A stretch of 58,256 nucleotides of DNA, taken from contig CAZZAO010000013.1 in the NCBI GenBank assembly GCA_964652205.1, forward strand, positions 1-58,256. The letters are read 5' to 3'. The notes under the pieces were generated by a model. It made no database searches. It was given only the letters and a program-made list of their open reading frames with translations, and was not told the origin of the DNA. Positions within the stretch are counted from its first letter, which is position 1, and the number at the start of each line of letters is the position of its first letter. This DNA is from ZC4RG36 sp964652205. GTDB taxonomy: Bacteria > Chloroflexota > Anaerolineae > Aggregatilineales > Phototrophicaceae. Position numbers and translations under genes: made by a program. Below, piece by piece: positions 54,544 to 58,256 of this stretch.

Positions 54544-55302
54544 ATGGCCGTTCAGCCACAGGCTTCGCAGGCACAGCCGATTCAGGACGCGCCGAAACCA
54601 GGCGAGAGCTTCACCGACAAAATTGCACTGGCGAACGTGCTGGTCGATCATTACAAGTATTCGCTGCAAATCAACAAGGATTTCTACGGCGAGCGCGGCA
54701 CCTATTTCGCGCTGTTCCTTGTCACCATCGGCGTCGAAGCGCTGCTGGCATTCCGCATTCCCGGCGCGCAGCCGCTGCTGTACGAGGCGATGGCGCGGGT
54801 CTTCGGCATGACCGATCCTAAGCAGTTGAGCGACCTGCAAAGCAGCTTCCCGCTGGAAGTCTTGCAGACGATTCTGCTGTTTCTGACATTCCATTTCACC
54901 TACAACCTGTATCGCGTCGAGCGGCTGGTGCAGCAGAACTACGTCTACGTCGGCCACCTGGAGCAGCAGATTCGGCAGATTTTGGATTTCGACGACGGAT
55001 CAATTGCTTTCACAAAGGAGAGCGACTTTTATCAGCAGTCGCTCAGGAGCGCGCGGTTGAGCGGTGTGCTCGCGCCGTGGACGTACAACATCGTCAGCGC
55101 ATTCCTGCTCGGCGGGATCGTTGTGCAGCATGTGGTTGACGATATAAGCTTGCACAATTTCTTTTTCGGTGCCATTTATGTGGCGATTGCCGTCCCGACT
55201 GCCTATTACCTCTGGCACTACAGCCGCCTGAACACCCGACCAGATAAGGACATTCAACTTGAAGCGAAAAATGATGCGCAGCCTGAGGCAAAAGGTGCGT
55301 AA
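54544..55302 (+). CDS. Four-helix integral membrane protein, unknown family
   Basis: A 252-residue membrane protein with hydrophobic segments near 53-70 (TYFALFLVTIGVEALLAF), 105-122 (VLQTILLFLTFHFTYNLY), 180-200 (NIVSAFLLGGIVVQHVV) and 208-226 (FFFGAIYVAIAVPTAYYL). N- and C-terminal tails are polar and Gln/Glu/Lys-rich. No transporter or enzyme motif is recognisable. It follows the transglycosylase gene on the same strand by ~160 bases and precedes a palindromic terminator. Confidence 0.8.
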   Translation: MAVQPQASQAQPIQDAPKPGESFTDKIALANVLVDHYKYSLQINKDFYGERGTYFALFLVTIGVEALLAFRIPGAQPLLYEAMARVFGMTDPKQLSDLQSSFPLEVLQTILLFLTFHFTYNLYRVERLVQQNYVYVGHLEQQIRQILDFDDGSIAFTKESDFYQQSLRSARLSGVLAPWTYNIVSAFLLGGIVVQHVVDDISLHNFFFGAIYVAIAVPTAYYLWHYSRLNTRPDKDIQLEAKNDAQPEAKGA

Positions 55303-55315
55303 TCTGTCATAAAAA

Positions 55316-55339
55316 CAGGCGCAGACCGGTCTGCGCCTG
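55316..55339 (-). terminator. Palindromic terminator between convergent genes
   Basis: CAGGCGCAGACC and GGTCTGCGCCTG are perfect inverted copies. On the minus strand it is followed by TTTTT, so it ends the pseudo-FGE gene at 55405, and it may also serve the plus-strand gene. Confidence 0.8.
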
Positions 55340-55404
55340 CTGCTACATGTCGATGACGACCTCGCGCTTATCGGGAGCGGTTTCGTTTACCCGTAGAGCA
55401 ACGC

Positions 55405-56700
55405 TCAGGCTGAACGAACGCAGCGGAAACCGATCCATGACGCGCTGCCATTGCCGCTGGTATTAAACCGATTCGAGGTCGTGTAAGAACCCTGACCATG
55501 ATCGACCCAACTGCCGCCGCGGAGCACACGCGGCTCACGGCTGGAAGCTGACTCACGACTCTTCTGGCTGTTATAGGGAAGGTACAATGAACTGACCCAC
55601 TCCCAGACATTGCCGCTCATATCGAGCGCTCCCACCCAGGAGCGACCATCCGGGATACTGCCAACATCGGCTGTACCCTGCGCTTTGCTTCGATTCGACA
55701 CCGCGTTAGCCGCGTTCCAGTCATTCCCCCACGGGAAGGTCAGGTTTTCTGCTCCGCGCGCAGCATATTCCCATTCGCTTTCAGTGGGTAGGCGCGCCCC
55801 TCTCAAAGCGCAGAAGTCCCGAGCTTCAAACCAGGTGATTGTCTCGATTGGGCGATTAAATCCTTTATAGGTATTTCCCTTCGCTTTCTGCCCGCCATTT
55901 GGCACGAAGCTGGCAACTGTCACCTCGGTCTGATCGATCCAGAACGGCTGATCGAAGCACTGTTCGTGCTCAGGGCGCTCATCCCCTTGAGTGTTATCCC
56001 CCATCATGAAACAGCCCACTGGAACCAGCACCATAGGAACGTCTCTAGTGAAAGTATGGACGAAGCCAGTTGGATACAAGGCCTGCCAGTCCGCGTTGCT
56101 GCCTGTGAACGTTTGAGCCGTATGCAAAGCATACTGCAAGGTAAGCGTTGCGGCAGGGACAAAGGGCGTGGCCGTTGCTGGAAGAAGTACAGGTGTCGGA
56201 TTGAGTGAAGGTAAGGTTGCAGCGGGGCTGATCTGGGTCTGGCCCAGGTAGGTAATACGAATATCGACAACGCCTGACTGCGGCCCGATTTCCTTAATCG
56301 GCTCTTCCTCATACCAGCATTCGTTGTCCGAAACACAGACCTCATTTCTTTGATAACCAGTGATCTGTGGAAATCCCAGTCCAAAATCGTAACTGAAATT
56401 CACGTGGTACTCGCCGGTATACGGGAAAACATAGACGAGCGATGCATCCGCCGGAAGGCTGTTATTGTAACTGTCATAGACGCCTCCGGTGCCGCTGATA
56501 ACCTCGACCCTGGCGCTATCCCCGGCCTGAGCGCACAGGGTGACACTTCCGTAACCTGTGCCTTCCCCTTCCCAGGTAACAGGTTTTGAGTTCTGCGTAA
56601 ACGTGTTCACAGTATAACAATTGCTTTGGGCTTGAAGCGGTGAAAAAGTAAACAGAGAGTACAGAAGTAGCAGGCTGCCGAGAAAGGACGCTAATTTCAT
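55405..56700 (-). CDS. Secreted pseudo-FGE (sulfatase-modifying-factor-domain) protein
   Basis: A 431-residue exported protein: signal peptide (SFLGSLLLLYSLFTFSPLQA), a beta-rich region about 25-155 with several cysteines, a Pro/Thr-rich linker about 160-195 and an FGE-sulfatase domain from about 220 to the end. Landmarks are VLVPVGCFMMGD, ITWFEARDFCALRG, ARLPTESEWEYAARG, TFPWGNDW, LDMSGNVWEWVSSLY, LRGGSWVDHG and GFRCVRSA. The redox cysteine pair expected after RGGSW is absent (there is no Cys in the following residues), so a true formylglycine-generating activity is unlikely. Base composition is visibly lower in GC than in the other genes here, which may indicate separate origin. Minus strand, terminated at 55316. 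Confidence 0.88.
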   Translation of the reverse strand: MKLASFLGSLLLLYSLFTFSPLQAQSNCYTVNTFTQNSKPVTWEGEGTGYGSVTLCAQAGDSARVEVISGTGGVYDSYNNSLPADASLVYVFPYTGEYHVNFSYDFGLGFPQITGYQRNEVCVSDNECWYEEEPIKEIGPQSGVVDIRITYLGQTQISPAATLPSLNPTPVLLPATATPFVPAATLTLQYALHTAQTFTGSNADWQALYPTGFVHTFTRDVPMVLVPVGCFMMGDNTQGDERPEHEQCFDQPFWIDQTEVTVASFVPNGGQKAKGNTYKGFNRPIETITWFEARDFCALRGARLPTESEWEYAARGAENLTFPWGNDWNAANAVSNRSKAQGTADVGSIPDGRSWVGALDMSGNVWEWVSSLYLPYNSQKSRESASSREPRVLRGGSWVDHGQGSYTTSNRFNTSGNGSASWIGFRCVRSA

Positions 56701-56979
56701 TTAGAGAACCTCACAGGGAGTCATGTCATGGATACGAACATCCACTTTAGATTGTTTTCTGAAAATCGACAATTGGGTTTACTCGCGCATCTCTCTGCCT
56801 GAATTTATAGTCGCACAGCGGCGAACGCATTCCCTTTCTCGACCAGTCCATCGCTCCAGAATGATTTCTTTTTACTCTCGCTGACGACCTTGTGAACCTG
56901 ACCGTCGCAGCGGGCGTTGAGCGCGCGTGATTCACCGCCCTCTTGGTTCATTCAACGTCTCATCCGCTTATCTCATCCG
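56701..56979. other. Intergenic region without a supported gene
   Basis: Between the pseudo-FGE and glycerate-kinase genes lie ~280 bases of lower GC content. A minus-strand 62-codon frame spans 56747-56935, but it has no ribosome site and no recognisable protein features. The first ~60 bases probably hold the promoter of the pseudo-FGE gene. I see no repeat or RNA structure that I can support. Confidence 0.6.
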
Positions 56980-58140
56980 CTAATTTCCTTCGCTGTCCGA
57001 CTCAGGCTTTCGGCCCTTGATCTGCATCAGGTAGCCGAGCCTCAGCGCCGCCCGCTCGACCAGTTCGGCAGCCTGAGCCAGCGCCTGTTCGAGCGGCATC
57101 GGCGCGGTGACGATGGGCAGCACCGCCCACAGTCCGGCGTCGTGGAGCCGCGCATCGTCCGCGTCCAGCCCGCCGACCAGCGCAACCGTCGGCACGCCGA
57201 CTGCCGCCGCCCGCCGCGCCACGCCGACCGGCCCTTTGCCATGAATCGTCTGCTCGTCCATGCGCCCTTCCCCGGTCATCACCAGATCGGCCTCCGCCAG
57301 CAGCGCGTCAAAGCCGCTGGTTTCAAGCACCAGGTCGATGCCTGACTGAATCCGCCCACCGAGGAAGGCCATCAGCCCCGCGCCGAATGCGCCCGCCGCG
57401 CCGCCGCCGGGAACCTCGCGCACGTCGATGCCCATCTGATCGTGGACGAGGGTGAAGAAGTGGCGCAGGCTGGCTTCGAGTGTCTGCACGTCGGCGGGTG
57501 TCGCGCCTTTCTGCGGGCCAAAAACGGCTGCCGCGCCGTGTTCGCCGAGGGCCGGGTTATCGACATCCGAAGCGATCACCACAGTGACCTCGCGCCAGCG
57601 CGGATGCAGCCCGCTGATGTCGATTCGAGCCAGCCGGGCGAGCGCCGCGCCGCCGGGCGGAAGCTCATGCGCGTCTGCATCGAGCAGGCGAACGCCCAAC
57701 GCCTGCAAGCAGCCCGCGCCGCCATCAACCGTCGCGCTGCCGCCGAGGCCGATGATGAATCGGCGCGCTCCGGCGTCGAGCGCAGCGGCCAGCAGTTCTC
57801 CCGTGCCGTAAGTCGTCGCCGTCAGCGGATTCAGTTCGTCGGGTTTGAGCAGCTCAAGGCCAGACGCCAGCGCCATCTCGACGACGGCAGTCTGGCCGTC
57901 AGGCAGCAGGCCATAGGCGGCGCGAATCGGGCGCATCAGCGGGTCATGGACGGTCAGAGCGCGCCGCTCGCCGCCGTTGACGAGCAGCACGTCGAGCAGG
58001 CTGTTGCCGCCGTCGGAAACCGGCAGCAGATGGAGCGCGCAGTCCAGCCCGGAGCGGCGCAGACCGGCAGCCATAGCCTGCGCAGTTTCGGCGGCGGTCA
58101 GGCTGTTCTTGAATGCGCTCGGCGCAATGATAATGTCCAT
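56980..58140 (-). CDS. Glycerate kinase (GlxK/GarK-type, glycerate 2-kinase)
   Basis: A 386-residue glycerate kinase of the bacterial GlxK/GarK family, which phosphorylates D-glycerate at C2 (2-phosphoglycerate) or, in some members, C3. Diagnostic segments are MDIIIAPSAFKNSLTAAETA, LLPVSDGGNSLLDVLL, FIIGLGGSATVDGGAGCLQALGVRLL, VIASDVDNPALGEHGAAAVFGPQKGA, GGGAAGAFGAGLMAF and MTGEGRMDEQTIHGKGPVGVA. The length is standard and no motif is missing. It links glyoxylate/serine metabolism to glycolysis. ATG at 58140 has GAGGG upstream. The gene starts 22 bases from a third copy of the MITE-like element, whose insertion may have affected its promoter. Confidence 0.93.
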   Translation of the reverse strand: MDIIIAPSAFKNSLTAAETAQAMAAGLRRSGLDCALHLLPVSDGGNSLLDVLLVNGGERRALTVHDPLMRPIRAAYGLLPDGQTAVVEMALASGLELLKPDELNPLTATTYGTGELLAAALDAGARRFIIGLGGSATVDGGAGCLQALGVRLLDADAHELPPGGAALARLARIDISGLHPRWREVTVVIASDVDNPALGEHGAAAVFGPQKGATPADVQTLEASLRHFFTLVHDQMGIDVREVPGGGAAGAFGAGLMAFLGGRIQSGIDLVLETSGFDALLAEADLVMTGEGRMDEQTIHGKGPVGVARRAAAVGVPTVALVGGLDADDARLHDAGLWAVLPIVTAPMPLEQALAQAAELVERAALRLGYLMQIKGRKPESDSEGN

Positions 58141-58146
58141 CATTTC

Positions 58147-58162
58147 CCTCACCCCCGGCCCC
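58147..58162. repeat. CCCTCACCCCCGGCCC remnant adjoining MITE copy C
   Basis: Single-arm copy of the CCCTCACCCC family lying between the glycerate kinase start and the MITE-like element. Confidence 0.5.
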
Positions 58163-58256
58163 CAGGGCAAGCGCGTCAAAACCATAACTCAGACTATAAA
58201 AGGCCATGAGGGTTTGTAGGGGCGACCCGGCGGGTCGCCCCTACGTTACCGTTGAC
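58163..58256 (+). mobile_element. MITE-like element, copy C (cut by window end)
   Basis: Opens CAGGGCAAGCGCGTCAAA, a 16/18 match to the terminal repeat of copy B, continues with CTCAGACTATAAAAGG and GTTTGTAGGGGCGACCC, and has the GTAGGGGCGACCC-GGC-GGGTCGCCCCTAC palindrome. The window ends at GTTACCGTTGAC, inside the right half. Same orientation as copy B. It sits just upstream of the glycerate-kinase gene. Confidence 0.8.

Noticed and set aside
56747..56935. Minus-strand frame of 62 codons upstream of the pseudo-FGE gene
   Set aside because: No ribosome site, no motif, basic random-looking composition in a promoter-containing space.
1..58256. CRISPR array
   Set aside because: The repeats found are palindromic and dispersed, not regularly spaced direct repeats with unique spacers, and no cas gene is present.
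1..58256. tRNA or rRNA genes
   Set aside because: No intergenic space showed a T-loop GGTTCGA-type motif with matching acceptor stem; I see none.

Overview
The window is a high-GC stretch of a bacterial chromosome, presented as draft sequence (one run of ten Ns). Its gene style points to Chloroflexota of the Anaerolineae type. Many secreted or membrane-anchored proteins of unknown function carry Thr/Pro/Ala-rich linkers of the 'TPTATP' kind, combined with PPC-like, SH3, TPR and sulfatase-modifying-factor domains. Intergenic spaces are rich in palindromic repeats. The assignment is an inference from style; no rRNA or other marker gene is present. No tRNA, rRNA, CRISPR array, prophage or transposase gene was found.

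Layout. 1-5.1 kb: a cut-off serine hydrolase, an amidohydrolase, and a 2-oxo acid dehydrogenase operon (E2-E1alpha-E1beta, no E3) closed by a clear terminator. 5.2-17.5 kb: housekeeping and accessory single genes (SWIM protein, IsdG-like haem monooxygenase, phosphodiesterase, two VOC proteins, MDR dehydrogenase, MarR and AraC regulators, DHFR-like reductase, ICDH/IPMDH-family dehydrogenase, rsmG) with two secreted proteins. 17.5-21 kb: secreted SH3/PPC protein, 3-methyladenine glycosylase, secreted TPR protein. 21.1-25.0 kb, minus strand: five genes overlapping end to end that encode a UBC/E2-like protein, a JAB/MPN-domain protein, a ThiF/E1-like adenylyltransferase, a 97-aa acidic protein and a PCMT-type methyltransferase with a C-terminal extension. 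This is a compact ubiquitin-like conjugation locus and the most interesting part of the window. 25.3-27.3 kb: three related small secreted proteins. 27.3-38.5 kb: ArsR-type regulator, DoxX protein, a membrane protein with a pseudo-FGE domain (interrupted by the gap), GNAT, CorC/HlyC protein, a two-component pair, a methyltransferase and a secreted protein. 38.7-40.9 kb: DUF1232 protein, unknown proteins, two tandem antitoxin-like genes and a truncated Nudix gene. 41-58 kb: aminotransferase, large multi-sensor kinase with a degenerate receiver domain, two nucleotidyltransferase-fold proteins, SDR, metallophosphoesterase, large secreted protein, TPR-lytic transglycosylase, second pseudo-FGE protein, glycerate kinase.

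Three families of interspersed repeats are visible. (1) A ~153-bp non-coding MITE-like element with 18-bp terminal inverted repeats, a central palindrome and ~10-bp target duplications: two full copies in opposite orientation and a third cut by the window end. (2) Arrays of a GGACTGA-like heptamer, three of which face an inverted array to form long hairpins. (3) The common CCCTCACCCC/GGGAGAGGGG palindromes. Family 2 extends into a GNAT reading frame, and family 3 creates a false N-terminal extension of a VOC protein.

How genes work together: the dehydrogenase operon would make an acyl-CoA from a 2-oxo acid (or acetoin) but must borrow its E3. The response regulator and kinase at 33.9-36.2 kb form one signalling pair. 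The UBC/JAB/E1/small protein/PCMT operon is predicted to adenylate and transfer, or trim, a carboxyl terminus, with the small protein as the likeliest substrate or modifier.
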